From Cyclobacteriaceae bacterium (GTDB lineage Bacteria; Bacteroidota; Bacteroidia; Cytophagales; Cyclobacteriaceae), in the NCBI GenBank assembly GCA_023151255.1, contig JAKLJG010000003.1, positions 1 to 64,000 on the forward strand: a DNA stretch of 64,000 nt. Reading direction: 5' to 3'. The position numbers and the translations under genes were made by a program. This document shows, in pieces, positions 25,451 to 34,926 of the stretch (the first letter of the stretch is position 1; every line of letters begins with the position of its first letter). A model generated the notes under the pieces. The model ran no database searches. It was not told the DNA's origin and saw nothing but the letters and a program-made list of their open reading frames with translations.

Positions 25451-27523
25451 ATGAAAAGGATAACTCTCTTTATCGCGCTGATTATCACACTTTCCACCTC
25501 ATTCGCGCAAGTCAGCATCGATAACTTACTCAATGTACCCTTCCCGACTAACCTCACCGTCAGCACCGATGGCAAGCGCATAGCCTGGGTGTTTAATGAT
25601 CAGGGCGCGCGTAACATTTACGTGGCCGATGCCCCCGACTTTGTTCCAAGAAAAGTTACCAACTACAACCTGGATGACGGACAGGAAATTGCATCGGTGC
25701 AGTTCACAAGCGATAATACTAGAATACTTTTCATTCGTGGTGGAGCACCCAACAGCGCCAATGAAATACCCAATCCTATTGCCTTGCAACCCAGTGTTGA
25801 TCGCGCCATCTGGGTGATAAATGTGGATGGCAGCAATTTGAAAAAACTGGCCACCGGTTTTTATCCAAAACTTTCACCAGATGGAAAATCGCTGGCTTAT
25901 TTAAGCAGCGGACAGGTGTGGCTCGTTAAGCTGGATTCTGCCGGCAAGGGCAAAAAGCTTTTCCATTCGCGCGGCTCCCAAAGCAACATGCGCTGGTCGC
26001 CCGATGGCAGCAAACTGGCTTTTGTGAGCAGCCGCACCGACCATTCGTTTATTGGCGTTTATGATTTTTCAACCAACACTATTCAGTTTTTAGATCCGAG
26101 TGTTGATCGGGACGGTAATCCGGTTTGGTCGCCCGATGGAAAACAAATCGCTTTTATACGAACACCCAATGTGCGTAACCGACTGCCCTTTGTGCCGGCA
26201 CGTGAAGGCCATCCGTGGTCCATCCGCAGTGCCGATGTAGGCACCGGAAAAGCAAAAGAAGTTTGGGCAGCAAAACCGGGTAAAGGCAGTGTGCTTCATA
26301 CCGGCATTCCGGTAGTGGATAATATGCTTTGGTGGATGGGCGATCGCCTGGTGTTTCCGTGGGAGCGTGATGGCTGGCAGCATTTGTACTCGGTTTCCAT
26401 AAACGGAGGCGAAGCGGTATTGCTTACACCGGGTGAAGGCGAAGTAGAATCAGTTGATGTGGCGCGTGATGGAAGAAGCCTCATTTATGTAACCAACATT
26501 GGCGATATCGATCGCAGGCACATTTATAAAGTCGCTGTGGCCGGAGGGAAACCACAACCACTTTCAACAGGTGATGGCATTGAATATTCACCGGTTGAAA
26601 CTACTGCAGGGATAGCCTGCCTGCGTACCGATGCGACCACCGCTGCATGGCCTCATGTCATTGGTACTAACGGACAATTAAAAATGATTGCGGCTGATTT
26701 GTTTCCTAAAACTTTTCCTAAAAAAGAACTTGTAACTCCGCAAGCTGTGATGATTACCGCCACGGACGGAATGAAAATTCCATCACAACTATTTCTGCCG
26801 AAAGATGTGAAAGTTGGCGATAAACGGCCGGCTGTAATATTCTTTCATGGCGGCTCGCGCAGGCAAATGGTGCTGGGCTTTCATTACAGCCAGTACTATC
26901 ACAACGCCTATGCACTCAATCAGTACTTTGCCAGCCAGGGTTATGTGGTGCTGTCGGTAAATTATCGCAGCGGCATTGGGTATGGATTGGAATTTCGAGA
27001 AGCGATTGATTACGGAGCAGCGGGCGCCAGTGAGTATCGCGATGTGGAGGGTGCAGGATTATACCTGGCGCAACGCCCGGATGTTGACCCGAAGAAAATT
27101 GGGTTGTGGGGCGGATCGTATGGTGGATACTTAACCGCTATGGGGTTGGCCAAAGCTTCGGATTTATTTTCATGCGGAGTTGATATCCACGGAGTACACG
27201 ACTGGAATGTGGTGATTCGAAATTTTGTACCCGCCTATCAAGCCGAAAAGCAACAAGCTTTTTCACGCAAAGCTTTTGAATCGTCTCCTATGAATTTCAT
27301 TAAAGACTGGCGATCACCGGTACTGCTCATTCATGGTGATGACGACCGGAACGTTCCGTTCAGCGAAACGGTAAGCCTGGCAGAAAATCTTCGGGAACAG
27401 GGCGTTTACTTTGAGCAACTTGTTTTTCCGGATGAAGTTCACGGATTTCTGCTGCACAAAAACTGGTTAAGTGCATACAAAGCTTCGGCCGATTTCTTTA
27501 AGCGGATGTTTGATAAAAAGTGA
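25451..27523 (+). CDS. S9 family peptidase (prolyl oligopeptidase / DPP IV-like)
   Basis: 690 residues with a signal peptide (KRITLFIALIITLSTSFAQ). An N-terminal TolB-type beta propeller (SPDGKSLAYLSSG, WSPDGSKLAFVSS repeats) leads to a C-terminal alpha/beta hydrolase with nucleophile motif GGSYGGYL, acid in HGDDDRNVPF and His in DEVHGF. It cleaves short proline-containing or similar oligopeptides in the periplasm. ATG 25451 is chosen over TTG 25445. Its stop overlaps the GTG of the next gene. Confidence 0.93.
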   Translation: MKRITLFIALIITLSTSFAQVSIDNLLNVPFPTNLTVSTDGKRIAWVFNDQGARNIYVADAPDFVPRKVTNYNLDDGQEIASVQFTSDNTRILFIRGGAPNSANEIPNPIALQPSVDRAIWVINVDGSNLKKLATGFYPKLSPDGKSLAYLSSGQVWLVKLDSAGKGKKLFHSRGSQSNMRWSPDGSKLAFVSSRTDHSFIGVYDFSTNTIQFLDPSVDRDGNPVWSPDGKQIAFIRTPNVRNRLPFVPAREGHPWSIRSADVGTGKAKEVWAAKPGKGSVLHTGIPVVDNMLWWMGDRLVFPWERDGWQHLYSVSINGGEAVLLTPGEGEVESVDVARDGRSLIYVTNIGDIDRRHIYKVAVAGGKPQPLSTGDGIEYSPVETTAGIACLRTDATTAAWPHVIGTNGQLKMIAADLFPKTFPKKELVTPQAVMITATDGMKIPSQLFLPKDVKVGDKRPAVIFFHGGSRRQMVLGFHYSQYYHNAYALNQYFASQGYVVLSVNYRSGIGYGLEFREAIDYGAAGASEYRDVEGAGLYLAQRPDVDPKKIGLWGGSYGGYLTAMGLAKASDLFSCGVDIHGVHDWNVVIRNFVPAYQAEKQQAFSRKAFESSPMNFIKDWRSPVLLIHGDDDRNVPFSETVSLAENLREQGVYFEQLVFPDEVHGFLLHKNWLSAYKASADFFKRMFDKK

Positions 27524-28182
27524 AATCCATAGGTCAACACATACTCAGCTATGTTACCGGAACCGTTGTTGAAAAGCGCCCCAGTGCCGTAAGTGGCGAA
27601 TTGGAAGTATGGTACCAAAACGGAAAGCATGTTTTGCATGCATCCAATGCGAATTATTCTTTCGATACGCTCCATAAAATCTTTCAAAAAGCTTTTAAGA
27701 AATTTGAGATAAAGAAGCGAAACCCAAAGAATGCGCTGATACTTGGATTTGGTGCAGGCAGTGTAGCCAGCATTTTATGCGATGAACTGATGCTTTCGCC
27801 TGAAATTACCGGAGTGGAGCTTGACCACCAGGTAATTGAACTTGCAAAAAAATATTTTCAGCTTGACCGGTATGAAAACCTTTCAATACATGTAAGCGAT
27901 GCCGCAGAGTTTGCTCAGCAAGAGAAGGTTACATATGACCTGGTCGTAAGCGATGTATTCGTTGATAAACACATGCCCGAAGCCATTATACAAAAATCTT
28001 ATGCAGAAGATTTGGTCCGGCTTACAGCCCGAGGAGGTATCGGCATGATGAACTGGATATGCGAAACGAAGGAGCACCACCGATTCCGCGCATCCATGGA
28101 AGCGTGGCTTAATGAGCTGGCAATGAAAACAGATATGTATCGGGCCTCATCCATCAATTATTTACTTATTTGGTATCGATAG
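27520..28182 (+). CDS. spermidine synthase-like methyltransferase-fold protein
   Basis: 220 residues, GTG start overlapping the previous stop by 4 bp. The Rossmann fold has NALILGFGAGSVAS and the acidic VELDHQVIELAKKYF loop, then VSDAAEF and VSDVFVDKHMPE, as in spermidine synthase-like proteins. The usual aminopropyl-acceptor half is reduced, so it may be a methyltransferase or another aminopropyl-type enzyme rather than a true SpeE. Coupled translation with the S9 peptidase is probably incidental. Confidence 0.75.
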   Translation: MKSIGQHILSYVTGTVVEKRPSAVSGELEVWYQNGKHVLHASNANYSFDTLHKIFQKAFKKFEIKKRNPKNALILGFGAGSVASILCDELMLSPEITGVELDHQVIELAKKYFQLDRYENLSIHVSDAAEFAQQEKVTYDLVVSDVFVDKHMPEAIIQKSYAEDLVRLTARGGIGMMNWICETKEHHRFRASMEAWLNELAMKTDMYRASSINYLLIWYR

Positions 28183-28203
28183 AAAATCTTAATCAAAACA
28201 GGT

Positions 28204-28428
28204 ATGGCAACAACAAAAATTACGGTAAGCAACAACGGCTCGCTAAGAGTAGAAGGCGATTTTGAAATTGTTGATATGCAGGGTAATGCCTACGGATTAC
28301 GAGGAAGAACACTGGTATCGCTTTGTCGGTGCGGCCGCTCCGGGAACAAACCGTTTTGCGATGGCTCCCACAAAGGCCATTTCGAGCATGAATCCAAGGC
28401 GTTTGATTTACCTCCCAAAAAGGCATGA
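28204..28428 (+). CDS. CDGSH iron-sulfur domain protein
   Basis: 74-residue protein with a single CDGSH motif, CRCGRSGNKPFCDGSH (near residue 41), which gives the 3-Cys/1-His ligation of a redox-active [2Fe-2S] cluster, as in mitoNEET-type proteins. The preceding strand-rich segment (GSLRVEGDFEIVDMQGN) is usual for bacterial members. No signal peptide, so cytoplasmic. 21 bp after the previous gene. Partner proteins are not known. Confidence 0.9.
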   Translation: MATTKITVSNNGSLRVEGDFEIVDMQGNAYGLRGRTLVSLCRCGRSGNKPFCDGSHKGHFEHESKAFDLPPKKA

Positions 28429-28468
28429 GGAGACAAAAAATCTTAGCAAATAGTATGCACGCATAACA

Positions 28469-28503
28469 AATATCCCTATATTCGTATCCCTTTAGGGGAT
28501 ATT
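28469..28503. promoter_or_regulatory. MarR autoregulatory operator overlapping the marR promoter
   Basis: AATATCCC (28469-28476) and its exact inverse GGGATATT (28496-28503) flank a near-consensus -7 element TATATTCG (28477-28484). A third half site TATCCC is at 28485-28490, giving a tighter inverted repeat with GGGATA. The right arm touches the ATG. Binding here would shut off the gene's own promoter. Confidence 0.55.
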
Positions 28504-28953
28504 ATGAAGCGCGAAGAAACTGTTGATTACCACATCCGCTCAGCCTGGCTGGCTATTTCGCGCATGTATAACCAACAGGCTGCCCGGTACAATGCCACCA
28601 TGGCCATAGGCTTTGTTTTGCTGAACATTGATGTAGATGAGGGCACACCGGCAACTAAAATCGGCCCGTTAATGGGCTTGGAGCCCCGAAGCCTCACCCG
28701 CCTGCTCAAATCCCTGGAAGAACAAGGCGCTATCTACCGGAAAGTTGATGAATCCGATAAACGTTCGGTGCGGATTTTTCTTACCGAGGAAGGCCGTAAG
28801 GGTAGGGAGCGATCAAAAGAAATTGTGTTGCGTTTTAATGAAGCGGTACGCGAAGAAATACCACAAGAGAAACTCAACGTATTTTTTGACGTGATTCAAA
28901 ACATCAATAAGATTATTGAACGAAATACTATTTACGAACAAACTTATAGTTGA
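28504..28953 (+). CDS. MarR family transcriptional regulator
   Basis: 149 residues, winged helix-turn-helix of the MarR type: helical dimerisation ends, recognition region TKIGPLMGLEPRSLTRLLKS, wing ESDKRSVRIFLTEEGRK. It lies directly upstream of and codirectional with fadN-fadA-fadE, so it is the natural candidate for sensing acyl-CoA or fatty acids and controlling that locus (inference). The palindrome over its start suggests autoregulation. Confidence 0.9.
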   Translation: MKREETVDYHIRSAWLAISRMYNQQAARYNATMAIGFVLLNIDVDEGTPATKIGPLMGLEPRSLTRLLKSLEEQGAIYRKVDESDKRSVRIFLTEEGRKGRERSKEIVLRFNEAVREEIPQEKLNVFFDVIQNINKIIERNTIYEQTYS

Positions 28954-28963
28954 TAGCTGGTGG

Positions 28964-29019
28964 TTTTTAGTTCGTAGCTGAACAAAAACCAACAACCGTC
29001 AACCAACAACTAACAACTA
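28964..29019. repeat. intergenic hairpin plus AAC-rich repeat
   Basis: GGTTTTTAGTTC (28964-28975) and GAACAAAAACC (28982-28992) pair with one bulged base and may end marR transcription. They run into an AAC/AACT-periodic stretch (CCAACAACCG, CCAACAACTAACAACTAC). This resembles short dispersed repeats common between Bacteroidota genes. Confidence 0.4.
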
Positions 29020-29022
29020 CTT

Positions 29023-31422
29023 ATGAAACGATCCATCCGCAAAGTTGCTGTTCTCGGTTCAGGCGTAATGGGGTCTTCCATCGCCTGTCATTTTGCTAAC
29101 ATCGGTTGCGAAGTCTTATTGCTCGACATCGCACCGAAAGAACTTACTGAAGAAGAAAAGGCCAAAGGACTTTCGCTCGATAACAAAGTGGTGAAGAACA
29201 GAATTGTGCAATCATCATTTGATAAGTGTATCAAGTCTTCACCCGGTCCGATTTACAGTAAGAAATTTATTTCGCGCATTACACTCGGCAACTTTGATGA
29301 CGATCTTCCCAAGATCAAAAACTATGATTGGACAATTGAAGTAGTTGTTGAGAACCTGGAGATCAAGAAAAAAGTATATGAGCAGGTAGAGAAATACCGT
29401 ACGCCCGGAACGCTTATAACATCCAACACGTCAGGCATACCTATCCACCTGATGGCCGAGGGCAGAAGTGATGATTTTAAGCGCCATTTTGCCGGCACAC
29501 ACTTCTTCAATCCGCCCCGTTACCTGCGGTTGTTCGAGGTAATTCCCACAGCCGATACGGACCCGGAGATAACGAAATTTTTACTCCATTATGGCGATCT
29601 GTACCTGGGTAAAGTATCTGTACTATGCAAAGACACCCCCGCTTTTATCGGAAACAGGGTGGGCGTATGGGGCCTGTTAAAAGTCATCGACTCCATGCAA
29701 AAGTACGACCTGAATGTGGATGAAATAGACAAGCTAACCGGCCCGGTAATCGGTCGCCCGAAGTCGGCTACGTTCAGAACTTCAGATGTTGTAGGACTCG
29801 ATACATTGGTGAAAGTGGCGAACAATTTATATGCAGGTTTGCCAAACGATGAAGGCCGCGAAATTTTTAAGTTGCCGGACGTAGTAAACAAACTTGATCA
29901 GAACAAATGGCTCGGAGATAAAACCGGTCAGGGCTTTTATAAGAAAGCAAAAGACGCAAAAGGGAAAACTGAAATTCTTACTCTCGATTTAAAAACACTT
30001 GAGTATAGACCAAAGCAGAAAGTAAAATTTGCAACACTCGAAACCACGAAGACGATCGACAACTTACGCGATCGCTTCAAAGTTTTGTTGGCAGGCAAAG
30101 ACAAAGCCGGAGAATTTTACCGCGATTGTTTCTACGGATTGTTTCAGTATGCCTCGAACAGAATACCGGAAATCAGTGATGAACTTTTCAGAATTGATGA
30201 CGCAGTATGTGCTGGCTTCGGTTGGGAACTTGGCCCGTTCGATACCTGGGATGCACTGGGCGTAGAGAAAACCGTGCAGGCCATGGAAGGCATGAACTAC
30301 AAACCGGCCAAATGGGTGTACGACATGCTCGCTGCGGGGAATAAATCATTTTATATAGTTGAAGGTGGTCAGCGCAAGTACTACGACATTCCTTCCAGAT
30401 CATACAAGGTCATTCCTGGGAAAGAAGCCTTCATCATTCTTGAAAACCTGAGCGATAAGGTGGTTTGGAAAAATGCCGAAAGCAAAGTAACCGATCTGGG
30501 CGATGGTGTCCTCAACTTCAGCTGGCACAGCAAGAGCTATACCTTGGGCAGCGCTGTTATCGAGGGACTGAATAAAGCCCTTGATTTGGCCGAAAAGGAC
30601 TACCGGGGCCTGGTTGTAGGCCACCAAGGCCCGGATTTTTCGCTCGGAGCCAATCTGGGCCTGGTTTTCATGTACGCCATCGAGCAGGATTATGACGAAA
30701 TCGACTTTATGGTACGGGCTTTCCAGAACTCGGTGATGCGCCTGCGCTATTCTTCGGTTCCGGTAGTGGTTGCCCCGCAGGGTCGAACCCTGGGTGGAGG
30801 CTGCGAAATGACCATGCATGCTGATATCGCGGTAGCAGCTGCCGAAACCTACATCGGATTGGTAGAAGTAGGCGTGGGATTAATCCCCGGAGGTGGAGGT
30901 ACCAAAGAGTTTACCAAGCGTGTGAGCGACCGCTATCTTGAAGGCGATGCCGAAATGAATGCGTTGCAGGCCGCTTTTATGAACATTGCCACGGCCAAGG
31001 TGGCTTTATCGGGTGAAGAAGCCCGCGAAATGGGGGTCCTGCGGGCACAAGACCGCATCGTAGTTAATAAAGACAGACAGCTACTTGAAGCAAAATCAAC
31101 GGTGCTTGAATTGGCTGAAGCTGGTTACACCATGCCCGTACAAGCCCGCAACATCAAAGTATTAGGCAGGGCAGGCATGGCCCTGTTTGCTGCCGGTGTT
31201 AACGGCATGAAGATGGGCGGCTACATTTCCGATCACGATATGAAAATCGCCATGAAGATTGCCAACATCATGTGCGGTGGCGATTTAACATCGCCTCAGG
31301 AAGTAAGCGAGCAATACTTATTGGATCTCGAACGCGAAGCATTTGTTTCATTGTGCGGAGAGCGGAAAACATTGGAGAGAATTCAGAGCATTTTGACTGG
31401 AGGCAAACCGTTAAGAAACTAG
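29023..31422 (+). CDS. fadN: 3-hydroxyacyl-CoA dehydrogenase / enoyl-CoA hydratase fusion (FadN type)
   Basis: 799 residues carrying the two central beta-oxidation activities. The N-terminal NAD domain comes first (VLGSGVMGSSIACHFANIG), then the hydroxyacyl-CoA dehydrogenase helical domain (THFFNPPRYLRLFEVIP, KDTPAFIGNRVG). The C-terminal crotonase domain is from about residue 500 (LGANLGLVF, RTLGGGCEM, GLVEVGVGLIPGGGGTK with the catalytic Glu). This dehydrogenase-first order is that of Bacillus FadN, not the hydratase-first FadB. It is followed by fadA and fadE. The TAG stop lies inside a repeat that also occurs after fadA and fadE. Confidence 0.93.
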   Translation: MKRSIRKVAVLGSGVMGSSIACHFANIGCEVLLLDIAPKELTEEEKAKGLSLDNKVVKNRIVQSSFDKCIKSSPGPIYSKKFISRITLGNFDDDLPKIKNYDWTIEVVVENLEIKKKVYEQVEKYRTPGTLITSNTSGIPIHLMAEGRSDDFKRHFAGTHFFNPPRYLRLFEVIPTADTDPEITKFLLHYGDLYLGKVSVLCKDTPAFIGNRVGVWGLLKVIDSMQKYDLNVDEIDKLTGPVIGRPKSATFRTSDVVGLDTLVKVANNLYAGLPNDEGREIFKLPDVVNKLDQNKWLGDKTGQGFYKKAKDAKGKTEILTLDLKTLEYRPKQKVKFATLETTKTIDNLRDRFKVLLAGKDKAGEFYRDCFYGLFQYASNRIPEISDELFRIDDAVCAGFGWELGPFDTWDALGVEKTVQAMEGMNYKPAKWVYDMLAAGNKSFYIVEGGQRKYYDIPSRSYKVIPGKEAFIILENLSDKVVWKNAESKVTDLGDGVLNFSWHSKSYTLGSAVIEGLNKALDLAEKDYRGLVVGHQGPDFSLGANLGLVFMYAIEQDYDEIDFMVRAFQNSVMRLRYSSVPVVVAPQGRTLGGGCEMTMHADIAVAAAETYIGLVEVGVGLIPGGGGTKEFTKRVSDRYLEGDAEMNALQAAFMNIATAKVALSGEEAREMGVLRAQDRIVVNKDRQLLEAKSTVLELAEAGYTMPVQARNIKVLGRAGMALFAAGVNGMKMGGYISDHDMKIAMKIANIMCGGDLTSPQEVSEQYLLDLEREAFVSLCGERKTLERIQSILTGGKPLRN

Positions 31423-31508
31423 ACATTAGACGAGAGACATAAGTAGCAAGACTTAAGAAATTTGCTACTTGGTCTTTCTACTTAATACTTAAGTCTTACT
31501 ACTTAAAA
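31420..31508. repeat. heptad-periodic AGAC/AAGTAG repeat, copy 1, with inverted copies
   Basis: The fadN stop TAG opens a 33-nt unit (31420-31452) of 7-base periods ending in AAGTAGCAAGAC. AAGTAGCAA (31441-31449) is perfectly inverted at 31462-31470, and further inverted CTACTT/AGTCTTACTACTT copies follow to 31505. The gap can fold into a long stem. There is no gene in it. Confidence 0.65.
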
Positions 31509-31517
31509 AGAAAAAAT

Positions 31518-32693
31518 ATGGACGCATACATCGTAGCAGGTTTCAGAACCGGAGTAGGCAAAGCAAAAAAAGGAGGCTTTCGTTTCGTAAGGCCCGATGA
31601 TTTAGCAGCCGATGTAATAAAGCACCTTGTTAAATCGGTACCCGGATTGGAGAACACCATGATCGATGATTTGATTGTGGGTAACGCAGTACCCGAGGCA
31701 GAACAAGGTATGCAGATGGGCAGGATGATTTCGCTACTTGCCTTAGGAATAGAAGTACCCGGCATGGTGGTGAATCGCTACTGCGGATCAGGAGTAGAGA
31801 CTATTGCAATCGCCAGTCAGCGTATACAAGCCAACATGGCCGATATCATTATTGCCGGAGGAACAGAGTCCATGTCGCTGGTTCCGGTAATGGGTATCAA
31901 GACGGCACTCAATTATAAAATCGCAACCGAGAATCCTACCTACTACACGAGCATGGGCTTAACAGCCGAAGAGGTTTCCAGGCAATTCAAAATTTCGCGC
32001 GAGGAGCAGGATCAGTTTTCATATGAGTCGCATATGAAAGCAGCGGCTGCCTGGAAAGACGGAAAGTTTAAAGATGAAGTTGTTCCCATCCATGTGAAAG
32101 AAGTGTATGTGGATGAGAACATGAAAAAGAAAACCCGCGAGTTTGTGGTAGCTACCGATGAAGGTATTCGTGCCGACACGACCGTAGAAGGTTTATCAAA
32201 ATTAAAACCGGTATTCGCACTTAACGGCACCGTTACGGCAGGCAATTCTTCACAAACATCCGATGGCGCTGCCTTTGTGCTGGTGATGAGCGAGCGCATG
32301 GTAAAACAACTCAATGTAAAACCCATTGCCCGCCTGGTAAGCTATGCCGTTGCCGGTGTTGACCCCCGCATCATGGGCATTGGCCCGGTAGCCGCTATAC
32401 CCAAAGCATTGAAACTGGCCGGAATGAAACTGGATGACATCGATTTGATTGAACTTAACGAAGCCTTCGCTGCACAGGCATTGGCCGTGGTGAAAGAACT
32501 GAACATCGACCGTAAAAAACTAAATGTGAATGGAGGTGCGATAGCCGTAGGCCACCCGCTCGGATCCTCCGGTGCGAGGCTTTCGGTACAACTGTTCAAT
32601 GAACTCCGCAGACAAAACAAAAAGTACGGCATGGTTACCGCATGCGTTGGTGGAGGACAGGGGGTAGCGGGGATTTATGAACGTTTGAATTAG
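31518..32693 (+). CDS. fadA: acetyl-CoA C-acyltransferase (3-ketoacyl-CoA thiolase)
   Basis: 391-residue degradative thiolase that cleaves 3-ketoacyl-CoA to acetyl-CoA. The nucleophilic Cys is in [12 protein letters not shown], the general-base His in [17 protein letters not shown] and the second Cys in [10 protein letters not shown]. Length and motifs are standard. It works with the upstream FadN and the downstream acyl-CoA dehydrogenase; FadN and FadA may form the trifunctional complex. Its TAG stop begins copy 2 of the heptad repeat. Confidence 0.95.
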   Translation: MDAYIVAGFRTGVGKAKKGGFRFVRPDDLAADVIKHLVKSVPGLENTMIDDLIVGNAVPEAEQGMQMGRMISLLALGIEVPGMVVNRYCGSGVETIAIASQRIQANMADIIIAGGTESMSLVPVMGIKTALNYKIATENPTYYTSMGLTAEEVSRQFKISREEQDQFSYESHMKAAAAWKDGKFKDEVVPIHVKEVYVDENMKKKTREFVVATDEGIRADTTVEGLSKLKPVFALNGTVTAGNSSQTSDGAAFVLVMSERMVKQLNVKPIARLVSYAVAGVDPRIMGIGPVAAIPKALKLAGMKLDDIDLIELNEAFAAQALAVVKELNIDRKKLNVNGGAIAVGHPLGSSGARLSVQLFNELRRQNKKYGMVTACVGGGQGVAGIYERLN

Positions 32694-32723
32694 ACGTAAG
32701 ACAAAAGACGTAAGTAGTAAGAC
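32691..32723 (+). repeat. heptad-periodic repeat, copy 2
   Basis: 33 nt from the fadA stop codon to 2 bp before the S23 ATG, 27/33 identical to copy 1 and ending AAGTAGTAAGAC. It lies between fadA and the inserted S23 gene. Confidence 0.65.
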
Positions 32724-32724
32724 A

Positions 32725-33090
32725 ATGCATAATTTCAAAGAATTGAAAGTTTGGCAGTTATCGAGACAACTCGTTAAAGAGATTTATGAGGTGACGATCG
32801 ACTTTCCTTCTTTGGAAAAGTATGGATTGATTTCACAGCTTCGCAGATGCACAGTTTCAATTCCAACTAACATTGCTGAAGGCGCAGGGCGAAATACAGA
32901 TAAGGACTTTGCACAGTTCTTAAACATCAGTTTGGGGTCAGCATATGAACCTGAAACGCTTTTGATTCTTTCTTTTGATGTAAACCTGATTACTCAGGAA
33001 CAATTGGATTTTTTAACGATTAAGATTTCTGAAATACAAAAAATGACTTTTGGCTTAATCAAGTCGTTGCGCCAGGAGTCTTATGTTTAA
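32725..33090 (+). CDS. four-helix-bundle protein (S23 / 23S rRNA intervening-sequence family)
   Basis: 121-residue all-helical protein of the family TIGR02436: FKELKVWQLSRQLVKEIYE, LISQLRRCTVSIPTNIAEG, LNISLGSAYEPETLL. It was first found in intervening sequences of 23S rRNA genes, but most members are free-standing small genes of unknown role, possibly nucleic acid-binding. Here it sits between fadA and fadE with no functional link to fatty acid oxidation, which suggests insertion into the operon. The ATG at 32725 is 2 bp after a repeat copy. Confidence 0.88.
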   Translation: MHNFKELKVWQLSRQLVKEIYEVTIDFPSLEKYGLISQLRRCTVSIPTNIAEGAGRNTDKDFAQFLNISLGSAYEPETLLILSFDVNLITQEQLDFLTIKISEIQKMTFGLIKSLRQESYV

Positions 33091-33123
33091 CGTCTTGATA
33101 CTAATGTCGAAACAACACAAAGT

Positions 33124-34926
33124 ATGGCAACCGAAGTAGCAACCAAAAACGCAATCAAAGGAGGGGAGTTCCTGATTCGCGAAACGCAGGCGCATGAAAT
33201 CTTCATACCCGAAGAATTCAATGAAGAACAGTTGATGATCAAGCAGCAATGTGAAGATTTTCTGGCCAAAGAAATCTGGCCAAGGCTCGATGAAATTGAC
33301 TCCATGAAGCATCCGGAGCTGATGCCGTCCTTGCTGGATAAAGCCGGTGAACTTGGCTTGCTGGGAACATCGGTACCGCAGGAGCTTGGCGGTTTTGGTA
33401 TGGATTTTAACACCGCTATGCTTATTGCTGAAGTGCTTGGCGCGGGGCATTCGTTTGCCGTGGCCATTTCTGCACATACCGGCATTGGCACGCTTCCTAT
33501 CTTGTATTACGGTAACGATGAGCAAAAGAAAAAGTATATACCAAAACTTGCATCGGGCGAGTGGAAAGCAGCTTACTGTTTGACCGAACCCGACTCGGGC
33601 TCGGATGCCAACTCCGGCAAAACAAAAGCCACGCTCAGCGCGGATGGTAAGCACTACATCCTCAACGGACAGAAAATGTGGATTACCAACGGAGGCTTTG
33701 CCGATGTGTACGTGGTGTTTGCCAAGATAGATAACGACAAAAACCTGAGCGCCTTTATTGTGGAAAAAGCTTTTGGCGGCATCACCATGAACGAGGAAGA
33801 AAAGAAGATGGGCATTAAAGGTTCTTCCACACGCCAGATTTTCTTCAACGATTGCAAGGTGCCTGTAGAAAATATGCTGAGCGAACGCGAAAACGGTTTT
33901 AAGATTGCCGTGAACATCCTCAACATCGGCCGGATTAAACTGGGCATAGCAGCTGTTGGCGGTAGCAAGAAGACTATTACAACGGCTGTAAATTATGCTA
34001 AAGAGCGCAAGCAGTTTGGAACATCCATTGCCAGCTTTGGCGCAATCAAGCATAAAATTGCTGAAATGTGCACTAAAGTGTTTGCGTCCGAATCAGCACA
34101 TTACCGGGCCTCGCAAAACATTGATGATGCCTATAACGCCCTTGTAGCCGGGGGCATGGAACCGGGCAAAGCCCGCCTAAAGTCGCTCGAAGAATTTGCC
34201 ATTGAATGCGCTATACTTAAAGTACACGGCTCCGAGGTGCTTGACTTTGTGGTTGATGAAGGCGTACAGATTTATGGAGGCATGGGCTTTTCGGCCGAAG
34301 GGCCGATGGACCGGGCGTACCGCGATGCGCGCATCAACCGGATATTTGAAGGCACCAACGAAATCAATCGCCTGCTTACCATTGATATGCTCTTGAAACG
34401 TGCCATGAAAGGTTCGCTTGATTTGATGAGCCCGGCCATGGCCGTTCAGAAAGAACTCATGTCTATTCCGGATTTCGGAGCCAGTGAAGAAGAAGGCATG
34501 TTTGTGAAAGAGAAAAAAGTACTGGCCAACCTGAAAAAGGCCGGACTGATGGTAGCCGGTGCGGCTGTGCAGAAGTTTATGATGAAACTTTCGGATGAAC
34601 AGGAAATTTTAATGAACCTGGCCGATATGCTCATCGAAGGCTATGTGGCCGAATCAACATTGCTGCGCGTTGAAAAACTTATTAATAAGCGTGGCGAAAA
34701 GGCTTGCGAAATGCAAAAGGAAATGGCTGTAATTTACTTGCACCATGCCGTGAACAAGGCGGCCGCAGCAGGTCGGGAGGCAATTACGTCATTTGCCGAG
34801 GGTGATGAACAGCGCCTGATGCTGATGGGCCTGAAACGCTTTACCAAAGTTGAACCCTATAACCTGAAGGACGCAAGAAGAAAGGTGGCAAACTACGTGA
34901 TTGAAAAGGGGGCGTATCCTTTTTAG
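33124..34926 (+). CDS. fadE: acyl-CoA dehydrogenase (FadE type)
   Basis: 600 residues. It carries out the first, FAD-dependent step of beta-oxidation. An N-terminal helical domain is followed by the beta-barrel signatures AAYCLTEPDSGSDA and KMWITNGGFADVY, then the C-terminal helical domain with QIYGGMGFSAEGPMDRAYRD and RIFEGTNEI, where the Glu is the catalytic base. A further helical extension of about 180 residues resembles VLCAD-like and Bacillus FadE proteins. Third enzyme of the fadNAE set. Followed by repeat copy 3 and a strong terminator. Confidence 0.93.
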   Translation: MATEVATKNAIKGGEFLIRETQAHEIFIPEEFNEEQLMIKQQCEDFLAKEIWPRLDEIDSMKHPELMPSLLDKAGELGLLGTSVPQELGGFGMDFNTAMLIAEVLGAGHSFAVAISAHTGIGTLPILYYGNDEQKKKYIPKLASGEWKAAYCLTEPDSGSDANSGKTKATLSADGKHYILNGQKMWITNGGFADVYVVFAKIDNDKNLSAFIVEKAFGGITMNEEEKKMGIKGSSTRQIFFNDCKVPVENMLSERENGFKIAVNILNIGRIKLGIAAVGGSKKTITTAVNYAKERKQFGTSIASFGAIKHKIAEMCTKVFASESAHYRASQNIDDAYNALVAGGMEPGKARLKSLEEFAIECAILKVHGSEVLDFVVDEGVQIYGGMGFSAEGPMDRAYRDARINRIFEGTNEINRLLTIDMLLKRAMKGSLDLMSPAMAVQKELMSIPDFGASEEEGMFVKEKKVLANLKKAGLMVAGAAVQKFMMKLSDEQEILMNLADMLIEGYVAESTLLRVEKLINKRGEKACEMQKEMAVIYLHHAVNKAAAAGREAITSFAEGDEQRLMLMGLKRFTKVEPYNLKDARRKVANYVIEKGAYPF

